A stretch of 64,000 nucleotides of DNA from RUG708 sp050946535 (GTDB lineage: Bacteria; Bacillota; Clostridia; Peptostreptococcales; Anaerovoracaceae), in the NCBI GenBank assembly GCA_050946535.1, contig JBMNUZ010000009.1, positions 17,983-81,982 of the forward strand. The letters are read 5' to 3'. Made by a program: the position numbers and the translations under genes. Each line of letters opens with the position of its first letter. Within the stretch, counting starts at the first letter, position 1. Below, in pieces: positions 16,456 to 25,423 of the stretch. The notes under the pieces are model-generated. The model made no database searches. It saw nothing but the letters and a program-made list of their open reading frames with translations, and was not told the DNA's origin.

Positions 16456-17100
16456 TCAGATTCTGGTGTTAAGCTTCGCCAGCGCCAGATCTACATTTTT
16501 ATAAAGGTCTTCTATAGTTCCGGAATTGTCTATGACATAGTCCGCGCGGGCAAGCTTCTCAGCTCTCGACATCTGGGAGTGCATGCGGCTTATGATGTCA
16601 TCTCTCGACATTCCGTCTCTTAAGTTTATGCGTTCGATTCTCAGTTCCTCGTCGAGATCGATTACCCACGCTTCATCAGCAGGCTCTATCTTGTAAGGCA
16701 CCTCGAACAAAAGCGGGTGATCATAAAAAATAACTTTTTTCTGCAGATAGTCGTCGGGGTTCGTTTCCCTCGTAATTCCTCTGCCCGCCTTCTCAAACGC
16801 ATCGGTCTGCGACGTCACTATGACATCGAGATGGCCCTGCATTATCTTGTCCAGAACCTTCTTCTTTTCAGGATCCGAAAAGACAAGCTTTCCCACGTAT
16901 TTTCTGTTCATTGTCCCGTCAGGAAGAAGTGCTGCCGGCCCGAAGGCCTCGACGATTTCAGCGAGCGCGGGCTGTCCCGGCTCCTGCAGCTCTTTCATCG
17001 TCTTGTCAAAGTCTATAGTTTTGAATCCTAATTTGTTTAGGTATTTTGCCACAGTTGACTTTCCACAGCCGATTCCACCGGTAAGTCCTATTATCCGCAT
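16456..17100 (-). CDS. coaE: Dephospho-CoA kinase
   Basis: 214 residues; catalyses the last step of coenzyme A synthesis, phosphorylating the 3'-OH of dephospho-CoA. P-loop GLTGGIGCGKSTVA at the N-terminus, then the conserved IDFDKTMKEL segment (usually D-A-D) and the PLLFE motif, and a lid helix around MSRDDIISRMHSQMSR. The start is ATG 17100 (MRIIGLTGG) preceded by AGGGTGAT. About 15-20 residues longer than typical because of an insertion near 110-125 (GRGITRETNPDDYLQKK). Downstream of polA, as in many Firmicutes. Confidence 0.93.
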   Translation of the reverse strand: MRIIGLTGGIGCGKSTVAKYLNKLGFKTIDFDKTMKELQEPGQPALAEIVEAFGPAALLPDGTMNRKYVGKLVFSDPEKKKVLDKIMQGHLDVIVTSQTDAFEKAGRGITRETNPDDYLQKKVIFYDHPLLFEVPYKIEPADEAWVIDLDEELRIERINLRDGMSRDDIISRMHSQMSRAEKLARADYVIDNSGTIEDLYKNVDLALAKLNTRI

Positions 17101-17160
17101 AAATATCACCCTGAATATTAATTTCCCTTATTATCAACTCTCAAAACATTCTGACAACGA

Positions 17161-19929
17161 TCATTTCAGTTCAAACCAGCTGCTGCCCGAATTCACGTCG
17201 GCGGCCAGCGGTATTTTTAATGATACAGCACCAGACATAGATTCTTCAAGCAGTTTTTTTATCTCATCCTCGCTGCCAGTCTCTGCATCTATGATGAGCT
17301 CGTCGTGGACCTGAAGCACGAGCTTCGAACCCGGCGCTTTTTCATTGAGCGCTCTGTACGTCCTGATCATGGCGAGCTTAATAATGTCTGCCGCGCTGCC
17401 CTGGACAGGGCTGTTCATCGCCAGGCGTTCTCCGAACTGCCTGGTCATGTAGTTTTTCGCATTTATCTCCTTTATCCAGCGGCGTCTTCCGGATATCGTC
17501 TTTACATAGCCGTGCGCTTTGCAGAAGGCTACGCATTCGTCCATATACCTGCGCACTCCCGGATGCTGCACGAAATACGAATCGATATAGTTCTGAGCCT
17601 CGCTCACCGAAATTCCTATGTCCTTGGAGAGGCCATACGCGCTTATGCCGTAGATCACGCCGAAGTTGACAGCCTTGGCACGGCTCCTCATGATCGGAGT
17701 AACTTCGTCGGCCGGAACTCCGAACACGCGCGACGCGGTCATCGTGTGAATGTCCTGGTTCTCCTTGAAGGAATTGATCATCGCCTCGTCACCCGACAGA
17801 TGCGCCATGACCCTGAGCTCGACCTGCGAATAATCGGCTCCCACGAGCACGCGACTGCCGTCGTCCTCGCCGTCTTTTACACCTCCGGCCACGAACGCCT
17901 TTCTGAACTGCCTGCCGAGTTCGGTCCTGACAGGAATGTTCTGAAGATTAGGCTCCGTACAGCTCAGCCTTCCCGTGGCAGCGACGGTCTGCTGGAAATG
18001 GGCATGGATCTTTCCATCCGCGTCTATGAGAGGGAGCATTCCTTCGACGTATGTCCCGTTCAGCTTCGTCACCATTCTATATTCGAGGATAAGCGGAACG
18101 ATCGGGTGCTGATCCGCGATTTTTTCAAGCACCTCTGCGCTCGTCGAATATCCTGTCTTCGTCTTTTTGCCGTTCTTCAGGCCGAGTTTCTCGAACAGAA
18201 TCGTCCCGAGCTGTTTAGGCGAATTGATATTGAACTCTTCACCGGCGTACTCATAGATCTTTTCCGTAAGCTGCTCCGTCTCTGCGCTCAGCGATGCTCC
18301 GATGTTCTCGAGCACACTTCTGTCAGTCGAAATCCCTGATACCTCCATCGACGCGAGGACTTCCACGAGCGGCATCTCTATATCGTCGAAGACGAAAGTC
18401 AGCTCTTCCTCTGAAAGCTTTGCGGCCTGAACCGGAGCGATCCTCGAAGAAGCAGAGAGAATTTTCAGGCCGAGATCTGCCTGTGAATCGAACGTCCCTC
18501 CGAACATATCCTGCGTGGCGAGCTGTTCTTTTATTTCCTTTCTGTCGGGAAAGCTCTCCTGGAAATAATCAGGCATGAGCTCCGACAGATCGTACGAACG
18601 CTTCGCCGGATCGAGAAGGTATTCTGCTATGGCAGTATCGAAGTACGTGTTGAAAATATAGCTGCTGCCTGCCGCATCCGCAGCGCCATTAGCCATAAGG
18701 GCGTAGTAGCCGGGTTTCAGATCGTGACCGCATATAAACGGCTTTTTCTCCCTGAAAAAGTCTGCAAACGCACCAGCAAAATCATCCGACCAGTGAACGA
18801 TGAAGAATCCGTTCTCCGCCGCCAGACATACCGAATATATCTCAGGCTTTTCAATATGCGCATCGTTGTGGAATACCTGAAGCCATACGTACTCACCTTC
18901 GCCGATCGATCCGAACATCTTTTCAAGCCCGTCCATGTCTTCTACGTGAATAACATCTTCAGGAGCGGCCGTTACGGTTCCCGGAAGGCGGTCGTAATGA
19001 TTTTCATCATCCGCGGCTTTTTCTGTCTGTTCGCCGCCTGACTGGCTGCCGGTGATCTTCCCTTCTTTTACAAGGCGCTTTAAAAAAGAATGAAATTCCA
19101 GATCCTTGTAGATTTCTGCGATTTTATCGTAGTCAGGCTCTTCCGTCTTAAGATCGTCAAATGTGTAATCGAGAGGAACGTCGCGGAATATAGTGACGAG
19201 GCGCTTGCTCGTCATGGCCTGCATGGCGTTGTTCTCGATGTTGTCGCGCATCTTGCTCTTTTTCATGCTGCCAGCCGACTCGATGACGTTTTCAACCGTC
19301 CCGTATTCCGTAATGAGCTTGCGGGCCGTCTTGTCGCCGATTCCAGGTATCCCCGGAATATTGTCCGACTTGTCTCCCATTAGGGCCTTGTAATCTATGA
19401 ACTGCTCCGGCGGGAATCCGTATTCCTCTATGATCGCATCACGGTCGTAGAGTCCGAATTCGCTTACGCCGCGCTTCGTGTAGACAACAGATGTCATGTC
19501 GGAGGCTAGCTGGAAAATGTCACGGTCTCCCGAAACGAGATACGTCCTGACTCCGAGCTCTTCTCCTTTTTTTGAAACGGTGCCCAGAATATCGTCGGCT
19601 TCGTATCCGTCTATTTCAAGCACTTTGATATTCGCCGCTTCGAGGATCTCCTTGAGAATAGGAAATTCCATGAGGAGCTCCGGCGGAGTCGGCTTCCGTC
19701 CAGCCTTGTAATCCTTGTATTTCTTATGTCTGAATGTAGGTGCGCTCCGGTCGAATGCCACGGCTATATAGTCTGGATTGTAATCGGATTCGATCTTCCT
19801 GAGCATGTTGATAAACGCAAAAACACCCTGTGTATATATACCTTTTGAGGTAATCATAGGGGTTCTGATCGCATAATATGCTCTGTTTAAAAGGCTGTTT
19901 CCATCGATGACTGCTGCTGTTTCGCTCAT
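17161..19929 (-). CDS. polA: DNA polymerase I
   Basis: 922 residues. N-terminal 5'-3' nuclease domain (about 1-295) with VIDGNSLLNRAYY, VAFDRSAPTFRH, SGDRDIFQL and the helix-hairpin-helix GIPGIGDKTARKL. A central 3'-5' exonuclease-like domain (about 320-500) lacks the DxE proofreading motif (reads YVWLQVFHND), so proofreading is probably absent, as in Bacillus. Polymerase domain has motif A DYSQVELRVMAHLSGDE, motif B RSRAKAVNFGVIYG and motif C LQVHDELI. Starts with an ATGA overlap with the hisI stop, so it is translated from the his operon message. Confidence 0.97.
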   Translation of the reverse strand: MSETAAVIDGNSLLNRAYYAIRTPMITSKGIYTQGVFAFINMLRKIESDYNPDYIAVAFDRSAPTFRHKKYKDYKAGRKPTPPELLMEFPILKEILEAANIKVLEIDGYEADDILGTVSKKGEELGVRTYLVSGDRDIFQLASDMTSVVYTKRGVSEFGLYDRDAIIEEYGFPPEQFIDYKALMGDKSDNIPGIPGIGDKTARKLITEYGTVENVIESAGSMKKSKMRDNIENNAMQAMTSKRLVTIFRDVPLDYTFDDLKTEEPDYDKIAEIYKDLEFHSFLKRLVKEGKITGSQSGGEQTEKAADDENHYDRLPGTVTAAPEDVIHVEDMDGLEKMFGSIGEGEYVWLQVFHNDAHIEKPEIYSVCLAAENGFFIVHWSDDFAGAFADFFREKKPFICGHDLKPGYYALMANGAADAAGSSYIFNTYFDTAIAEYLLDPAKRSYDLSELMPDYFQESFPDRKEIKEQLATQDMFGGTFDSQADLGLKILSASSRIAPVQAAKLSEEELTFVFDDIEMPLVEVLASMEVSGISTDRSVLENIGASLSAETEQLTEKIYEYAGEEFNINSPKQLGTILFEKLGLKNGKKTKTGYSTSAEVLEKIADQHPIVPLILEYRMVTKLNGTYVEGMLPLIDADGKIHAHFQQTVAATGRLSCTEPNLQNIPVRTELGRQFRKAFVAGGVKDGEDDGSRVLVGADYSQVELRVMAHLSGDEAMINSFKENQDIHTMTASRVFGVPADEVTPIMRSRAKAVNFGVIYGISAYGLSKDIGISVSEAQNYIDSYFVQHPGVRRYMDECVAFCKAHGYVKTISGRRRWIKEINAKNYMTRQFGERLAMNSPVQGSAADIIKLAMIRTYRALNEKAPGSKLVLQVHDELIIDAETGSEDEIKKLLEESMSGAVSLKIPLAADVNSGSSWFELK

Positions 19930-20309
19930 GACTGCTTCTCCGTTTCCCTGTTTTCCGGCTCCTCATATTCGAAATCTCTGTAAAAACACGAGAAATTGCC
20001 GGTGTGGCACGCCGCACCGATCTGTTCTGCTATAACCAGTATAGTATCGCAGTCGCAGTCGTAGCTGATTTTTTTCACATTCTGAAAATGGCCGGAGGTT
20101 TCACCCTTGTTCCACAGTTTCTGCCTGCTTCTGCTGAAAAACCACGTCCGGCCTGTCGTGAGAGTCAGCCTCAGCGACTCTTCATTCATATATCCGAGCA
20201 TAAGAACACGGCCGGTCTCGTAATCCTGGATTACGGCCGGCACGAGTCCTTTCTCATCGTATTTGATCTGTTTTAAAATTTCTTCGTTCTTTTCTTTCAA
20301 TGTGTTCAA
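19926..20309 (-). CDS. hisI: Phosphoribosyl-AMP cyclohydrolase
   Basis: 127 residues; third step of histidine synthesis, opening the adenine ring of PR-AMP. Family blocks: LVPAVIQDYETGRVLMLGYM, TTGRTWFFSRSRQKLWNKGE and the metal-site run YDCDCDTILVIAEQIGAACH. The enzyme stands alone: the HisE pyrophosphohydrolase domain often fused C-terminally is absent. Overlaps hisF by 4 bp and polA by 4 bp. Confidence 0.95.
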   Translation of the reverse strand: MNTLKEKNEEILKQIKYDEKGLVPAVIQDYETGRVLMLGYMNEESLRLTLTTGRTWFFSRSRQKLWNKGETSGHFQNVKKISYDCDCDTILVIAEQIGAACHTGNFSCFYRDFEYEEPENRETEKQS

Positions 20310-21061
20310 ATCCTCATGGCAACTCCGTTTTCGGAAAGATATTTCTTCAGTTCTTTAATGTCGATCTCTCCGAAATGGAATACACTCGCCGCGAGTCCGG
20401 CATCGGCTTTCCCCTCTTTGAAAACATCGAGGAAATGCTCCATGCTTCCTGCTCCTCCCGATGCGATGACCGGAAGTTCCACCGCTTCCGAAACCGTACG
20501 GTTGAGTTCGATATCGAAGCCCGTCTTGACTCCATCGGCATCTATGCTGTTCAAAACCAGCTCGCCGGCTCCGAGTTTCTCACCGCGCTGCGCCCACTCG
20601 ACGGCGTCGATCCCTGTCGGAGTTCTTCCTCCGTCGACATACACTTCCCACGAATCGCCTTTTCTCTTGGCGTCTATGGAGAGCACGACGCACTGGTCGC
20701 CGAATTTCAGCGCTGCTTCGGTGATGAGATTCGGATTCCTTACGGCTGCTGAATTAACCGAAACCTTGTCAGCGCCCGCGCGCAGCACCTTGTTGAAATC
20801 ATCGATCGTTCTGATGCCACCGCCGACTGTGAAAGGTATATAAACATTGTATGCTGTTTTTTCAACTACGTCCAGAAAGATATCTCTTTTTTCGCTGGAA
20901 GCGGTGATATCGTAAAACACCAGCTCGTCTGCGCCTATATCACTGTAATGCTTTGCGAGCTCCACAGGATCGTCGACGTCCTGCAGGCCTTTGAATTTCA
21001 CGCCTTTTACCACGCGGCCGTGATCCACGTCGAGGCAGGGAACTATTCTCTTAGTCAGCAA
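20306..21061 (-). CDS. hisF: Imidazole glycerol phosphate synthase, cyclase subunit
   Basis: About 252 residues, a TIM barrel forming IGP and AICAR from PRFAR with ammonia from HisH. Catalytic Asp in RIVPCLDVDHGRVVKG and the second in VLSIDAKRKG; phosphate loops FTVGGGIRT and ASGGAGSMEHF. I place the start at TTG 21061 (giving MLTKRIVPCLDV), 8 bp after GGAAGG; GTG 21070 is the alternative. Overlaps hisH by 11 bp. Confidence 0.95.
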   Translation of the reverse strand: MLTKRIVPCLDVDHGRVVKGVKFKGLQDVDDPVELAKHYSDIGADELVFYDITASSEKRDIFLDVVEKTAYNVYIPFTVGGGIRTIDDFNKVLRAGADKVSVNSAAVRNPNLITEAALKFGDQCVVLSIDAKRKGDSWEVYVDGGRTPTGIDAVEWAQRGEKLGAGELVLNSIDADGVKTGFDIELNRTVSEAVELPVIASGGAGSMEHFLDVFKEGKADAGLAASVFHFGEIDIKELKKYLSENGVAMRI

Positions 21062-21692
21062 TGTTCTCACCTTCCTTTAAAAAATTCTTAAGCAGCTTCA
21101 TTCCGGTCGTCGAGCTCTTTTCCGGGTGGAACTGCATTCCGATGACATTTCCCTTCCTTACGACTCCCGGAACCTTCACACTGTAGTCCGCGTAGAGCAC
21201 GACATCGTTCCAGTCTGCCGGACGCGCGTAATACGAATGAACAAAGTACGCGTATTCTCCGGGGCCTACTCCTTCGCAGATTCTGTCACTGCGGTTTATT
21301 ACGAGTTCGTTCCATCCCATGTGAGGAATTTTCAGCCTGTCGTCCCAGTTTTCGTCGCTCTCTTTACCGAATCTGACGATGTCGCCGGGGATGAGGCCGA
21401 GGCCTTCCCATTCGCCGTCCTCGTAGCTCTTGTCGAAGAGCATCTGCAGTCCGAGACATATCCCGAGCATCAGGCGTCCTTTTCCACACGCCTCCTTTAT
21501 ATAGGTGTCGAGATTTCTCGCCCTGAGATTTTCGACGGCTTTTCCGAACGCTCCCACTCCCGGAAGTATGAGCGACGAGCACTCGTCGAGCACTTTCCTG
21601 TCAGAAGTGAGCACCGGTTTTGCGCCCAGTTTTTCAACCGCTTTCATAACGCTTTTTACATTTCCGGCATCGTAATCAATTACTCCGACCAT
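21051..21692 (-). CDS. hisH: Imidazole glycerol phosphate synthase, glutaminase subunit
   Basis: 213 residues, class I glutamine amidotransferase. The nucleophile Cys lies in MLGICLGLQMLFD, the oxyanion strand in LILPGVGAFGKA, and the His-Glu of the triad in GMQFHPEKSS. Delivers ammonia to HisF. Directly abuts hisB (1-bp overlap) and overlaps hisF. In most his operons hisA stands between hisH and hisF; here it does not. Confidence 0.96.
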   Translation of the reverse strand: MVGVIDYDAGNVKSVMKAVEKLGAKPVLTSDRKVLDECSSLILPGVGAFGKAVENLRARNLDTYIKEACGKGRLMLGICLGLQMLFDKSYEDGEWEGLGLIPGDIVRFGKESDENWDDRLKIPHMGWNELVINRSDRICEGVGPGEYAYFVHSYYARPADWNDVVLYADYSVKVPGVVRKGNVIGMQFHPEKSSTTGMKLLKNFLKEGENIAD

Positions 21693-22276
21693 TACAAAAC
21701 CCCCTTTGTTGAAAGGACAGAATCACCAGTGATTCTGGTGCTGTCGGCAAGCGCCCGCCCGACGCTTTTGAACATAGCTTCTATGATGTGATGTGTGTTT
21801 TTCCCGTAAAGAACATTGACATGCAGAGTTACAAGGGCATTCATGGCAAATGCGCGCATGAATTCCTCCACGAGCTCGGTCTCGAATTCGCCGACGCGCT
21901 CGGCGGGCATTTCTGCATTGAAGACGAGAAAAGGTCTTCCCGAAACATCGACCGCCGACATCGCTAGAGCCTCGTCCATCGGTGTATATGCAAGCCCGAA
22001 GCGCTTTATTCCTTTTTTATCAGCCACGCATTCCGCGAACGCCTTTCCGAGCACGATCCCTATATCCTCTGCGGAGTGATGAAAGTCCACGAAAGTGTCG
22101 CCCTTGCATTCTATTTCAATATCATAGCCGGCGTGTCTTCCCATCGAATTGATCATGTGGTCGAAAAACCCGTTGCCCGAATTGCAGCTGACCTTTCCGC
22201 TTCCGTCGATATTCAGTGAAACCCTGATATCGGTCTCGTTTGTCTTTCTCGATACCTCTGCCTGTCTCATTTTCAT
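21692..22276 (-). CDS. hisB: Imidazoleglycerol-phosphate dehydratase
   Basis: 194 residues, monofunctional dehydratase. Mn-binding His clusters are visible: FFDHMINSMGRHAGYD, VDFHHSAEDIGIVLG and GKNTHHIIEAMFK. Starts with an ATGA overlap with hisD. No phosphatase domain; a PHP-type phosphatase lies divergently at 25424. Confidence 0.96.
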   Translation of the reverse strand: MKMRQAEVSRKTNETDIRVSLNIDGSGKVSCNSGNGFFDHMINSMGRHAGYDIEIECKGDTFVDFHHSAEDIGIVLGKAFAECVADKKGIKRFGLAYTPMDEALAMSAVDVSGRPFLVFNAEMPAERVGEFETELVEEFMRAFAMNALVTLHVNVLYGKNTHHIIEAMFKSVGRALADSTRITGDSVLSTKGVL

Positions 22277-23589
22277 TTAACCTCGTATCCCTCAAGTTCT
22301 CCGAATCTTATTTTTATAGCGTTGCCGTGAGCCGTAAGCCCTTCTTTGTCCGACATGATCACGATATCGTCCTTCACGCTTTCGAGATCCTCGCGCGAAT
22401 ATCTGATAATGCTCGATCTCGTCAGGAAATCGTAAACCCCGAGCGGAGATGCGAATTTTGCCGTGCCGCTCGTAGGAAGCGTGTGGTTCGGGCCTGCGAT
22501 GTAGTCTCCGAGAGGCTCAGGCGAATAGCTTCCGAGCAGAACCGCTCCGCAGTATTCGACCTTGTCGAGCCATTTTTCCGGATCCTCTATCTCGAGTTCC
22601 AGATGCTCCGGAGCGATATCGTTTGCGATAACGAACGCGCTTTCGATATCTTCCGTCACGAAAATCGCACCGTTGTTTTCGATGGATTTCTCCGCGATCT
22701 CCCTTCTGTCGAGCGCTTTTAACTGCTTTTCGACCTCTGCGGCCGTTTTGTCAGCGATCTCGCTGTCATCGGTGATCAGTACCGCCGAAGCCATGACATC
22801 GTGTTCTGCCTGCGAAAGAAGGTCGGCCGCAAGGTATTCAGGTTTTGCTGTCTTATCGGCGATTATCGTGATCTCGCTCGGTCCGGCGATCATATCGATG
22901 TCGACCGCTCCGAACACGTATTTCTTCGAGCGTGCCACATATGCGCTGCCCGGACCCGTGATCTTGTTCACCTTCTTTATGCTCTCCGTACCGTACGCGA
23001 GAGCCGCGATCGCCTGGGCTCCGCCCGCCTTGTAGATTTCCGTCGCTCCGGCGATCTTCGCCGCAGCGAGAATATATTTGCTTATCTTTCCGTCTTTTCC
23101 GGCCGGAGTGCACATTACTATGCGCGGGCATCCGGCGATTTTTGCAGGAATGACATTCATGAACACCGACGAAGGATATGCCGCCGTGCCGCCTGGAATA
23201 TACACGCCGACATTTTTAATCGGCCTGATGAGCTGGCCCAGCATAATGTTCTTTCCTTCCGTATATGACCATGTCTTGTTGAGCTGGTGCTGGTGGAATC
23301 TCCTGATATTCTCCGCAGCTTTCTCGAAAGCGCTAATTACCTCGGGCTCGCAGGAATCGTAAGCCTGCTGGATTTCTTCGCTGGTAACTCTGAGAGGCCC
23401 CATCTGTTCCTTCGAAGGTCCGCCGAACTTGTGCATGTAATAATAGACCGCCTCGTCCCCTCTTTTTCTGACGTCTTCCACGATCTCCTTTACACTGCGG
23501 TCGACCTCGTCGAAATCGCTGTCGGTCCTGTTGCTGAGCATCTGTGACGCTTCAAGTTCACTGCCTTTTTGTATATTAATTCTCTTCAT
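22273..23589 (-). CDS. hisD: Histidinol dehydrogenase
   Basis: 438 residues; oxidises L-histidinol to histidine in two NAD-dependent steps with zinc. Conserved stretches: GGTAAYPSSVFMNVIPAKIAG, GPGSAYVARSKKYVFG, IDMIAGPSEITIIAD, DLLSQAEHDVMASA and GPNHTLPTSGTAKFASPLGV. Starts within the 3' end of the hisZG gene (14-bp overlap), indicating coupled translation. Confidence 0.97.
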   Translation of the reverse strand: MKRINIQKGSELEASQMLSNRTDSDFDEVDRSVKEIVEDVRKRGDEAVYYYMHKFGGPSKEQMGPLRVTSEEIQQAYDSCEPEVISAFEKAAENIRRFHQHQLNKTWSYTEGKNIMLGQLIRPIKNVGVYIPGGTAAYPSSVFMNVIPAKIAGCPRIVMCTPAGKDGKISKYILAAAKIAGATEIYKAGGAQAIAALAYGTESIKKVNKITGPGSAYVARSKKYVFGAVDIDMIAGPSEITIIADKTAKPEYLAADLLSQAEHDVMASAVLITDDSEIADKTAAEVEKQLKALDRREIAEKSIENNGAIFVTEDIESAFVIANDIAPEHLELEIEDPEKWLDKVEYCGAVLLGSYSPEPLGDYIAGPNHTLPTSGTAKFASPLGVYDFLTRSSIIRYSREDLESVKDDIVIMSDKEGLTAHGNAIKIRFGELEGYEVK

Positions 23590-25210
23590 CCTTTTCCGTT
23601 CCTTCCTTCATAAGCCTCGTAAGTTCCATTACCTGATCTCTCTTGATCTTGAGGCTCGCTCTGTTGACGATAAACCTCGCCGAGATATCGGTTATCGGTT
23701 CTATTATCTCAAGACCGTTCTCTCTCAGTGTATTTCCCGTTTCGACTATGTCGACGATCACGTCTGAAAGTCCGACGAGCGGAGCAAGCTCTACCGAACC
23801 GTTGATCTTTATTACCTCGATAGACCTTCCCGATTTTGCAAAGAACTCCTTTGCCACTCTCGGATACTTCGAAGCGACTCTCAGTTTCTTCCGTGTATCG
23901 TATTTGTATCCCTTTGGAGCCGCGACTGCAAATATGCACTTTCCGTATCCGAGATCGAGCATCTCGAACACATCCGAATTGCTTTCGAGGAGCGTATCCT
24001 TTCCTATTATTCCGACGTCGCACGCGCCCTTTTCGACGTAGATGCCTACGTCAACCGCCTTTACAAATATGATCCTGTACTTTCCGGTCGAGTCCGTAAA
24101 TATGAGTTTGCGGCTCTCCTTCGTGTACTCAGGAAAAACTATTCCTGCCTCTGCGAGCTTTTTCACCGTGATGTCCGCCAGGCGCCCCTTGCCGAGCGCG
24201 ATATTCACGACTCCTTCATCGACCGGCTCGCTCTGCGAAACCTCGTACAAAAGGTCGATGTTGAGCCCGAAACCTGCGGCCGGAACGTTCTTGCCGAACT
24301 TTTCCATGAGTCCGTCGTAGCGTCCGCCGCTTCCTATGATGGCGCCGGAATCTTTGAGGTAAAGCCTGAATATCATTCCCGAATAATAGTCGAGGCTGCT
24401 GATGAGACTCATGTCCACGGTCATGGAGACGGACTTGCCGACTTTTTCAGAAATTTCCTTTATGTTGTCGACAGCCGCCCTCATCTTCTCGTTGACAGAA
24501 ATTTCATAAGCTCTCTCCGTTATTTCAGCGATGTCTCCGTACATGAGCGGAAGTTCGAGGATCACGCCGGCGTATTTGTCAGGTAAATTCTTATCCTTGC
24601 AGAACTGCCTGAGTCCCGGTATGTTCTTTGATTCCATCATCGATCTGAGCCGGAACTCGGATTCGTCATCGTTTACGCCGCACTCCGAAGCGAGAGCTTC
24701 GAGAAAACCGTTGAAGTAATCGGCGTTTCCGATCTCGGTTGTAAGGTCGTGAAAACCCGATTTCTGGAGCGCGTCTATCGCCGTCAGAATGATGCCTGCG
24801 TCGACTTCCGCCGAATTGGTTCCGAAGTACTCGATGCCAGCCTGCCTGAATTCTCTCTTGCCGCCGGCTCTGTAATCGGCGCTTCTGAACACATTTGTCA
24901 GGTACATCAGCTTGATGTCGCCGCCGTCCTCTTTATAATGGGTCGCTACCATTCTCGCAATAGGAACGGTTGCGTCAGGTCTGAGGACCATCATCTTGCC
25001 GTTGGTATCGATGATCTTGTACATGTCGTCTGTATCGACCGCGATATCTCCGTCTGAAAACAGATCGTAGTACTCGAACGTAGGCGTCATTATCTGCCTG
25101 TATCCGGCTCTCCTGAAAACATCGAGCACTGAAGTCTCGATGGCGCTCATTTTTTCATATTCTTCGTAGTTGATGTCAGCTACACCCTCGGGAATAAAAT
25201 TCTTTTTCAT
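23576..25210 (-). CDS. hisZG: HisZ-HisG fusion: ATP phosphoribosyltransferase with fused regulatory domain
   Basis: 544 residues, first step of histidine synthesis. Residues about 1-320 are a histidyl-tRNA-synthetase-like HisZ regulatory domain (IMTPTFEYYDLF, LRPDATVPIARMVA, FRQAGIEYFG, SLDYYSGMIFRLY, GSGGRYDGLMEKFG). After a short linker (SEPVDEGV), residues about 335-544 are a short-form HisG catalytic domain (IALGKGRLADITVKKL, VEKGACDVGIIGKDTLLE, IVDIVETGNTLRENGL), which lacks the C-terminal regulatory domain of long HisG. In most bacteria these are two proteins forming a hetero-octamer. First gene of the operon, behind a consensus promoter. Confidence 0.95.
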   Translation of the reverse strand: MKKNFIPEGVADINYEEYEKMSAIETSVLDVFRRAGYRQIMTPTFEYYDLFSDGDIAVDTDDMYKIIDTNGKMMVLRPDATVPIARMVATHYKEDGGDIKLMYLTNVFRSADYRAGGKREFRQAGIEYFGTNSAEVDAGIILTAIDALQKSGFHDLTTEIGNADYFNGFLEALASECGVNDDESEFRLRSMMESKNIPGLRQFCKDKNLPDKYAGVILELPLMYGDIAEITERAYEISVNEKMRAAVDNIKEISEKVGKSVSMTVDMSLISSLDYYSGMIFRLYLKDSGAIIGSGGRYDGLMEKFGKNVPAAGFGLNIDLLYEVSQSEPVDEGVVNIALGKGRLADITVKKLAEAGIVFPEYTKESRKLIFTDSTGKYRIIFVKAVDVGIYVEKGACDVGIIGKDTLLESNSDVFEMLDLGYGKCIFAVAAPKGYKYDTRKKLRVASKYPRVAKEFFAKSGRSIEVIKINGSVELAPLVGLSDVIVDIVETGNTLRENGLEIIEPITDISARFIVNRASLKIKRDQVMELTRLMKEGTEKDEEN

Positions 25211-25316
25211 ATACTCAGCTTCTCCGTTCTTTTACATATATTATTTCAATTTCATCTGCATTTGATCTGGAATTCACTTTATCGCTTTATCACTTCATTA
25301 CTTTATCACAGTAAAC

Positions 25317-25345
25317 ATTATATGGTACGCGGTTTTAACTGTCAA
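25317..25345 (-). promoter_or_regulatory. Promoter of the his operon
   Basis: Minus strand perfect TTGACA (25345-25340), 17 bp, perfect TATAAT (25322-25317). The leader of about 100 nt repeats (A/G)AGTGATAAAG twice in AT-rich sequence at about 25265-25308, a possible operator. The divergent phosphatase gene probably uses TATTAT at 25363-25368, so the two promoters overlap back to back. Confidence 0.8.
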
Positions 25346-25423
25346 TCCGTTTTTTTTTATGCTATTATAGTTGAGTACTGCCGCATCCGGCAGAAAAATC
25401 ACGCAGGGAGGCGTAAATATTTC

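Noticed and set aside
17161..19929. Loss of the proofreading motif in DNA polymerase I as a novelty
   Set aside because: The exonuclease-like domain without the DxE motif is common in Firmicute PolA, so it is recorded in the annotation but not as a finding.
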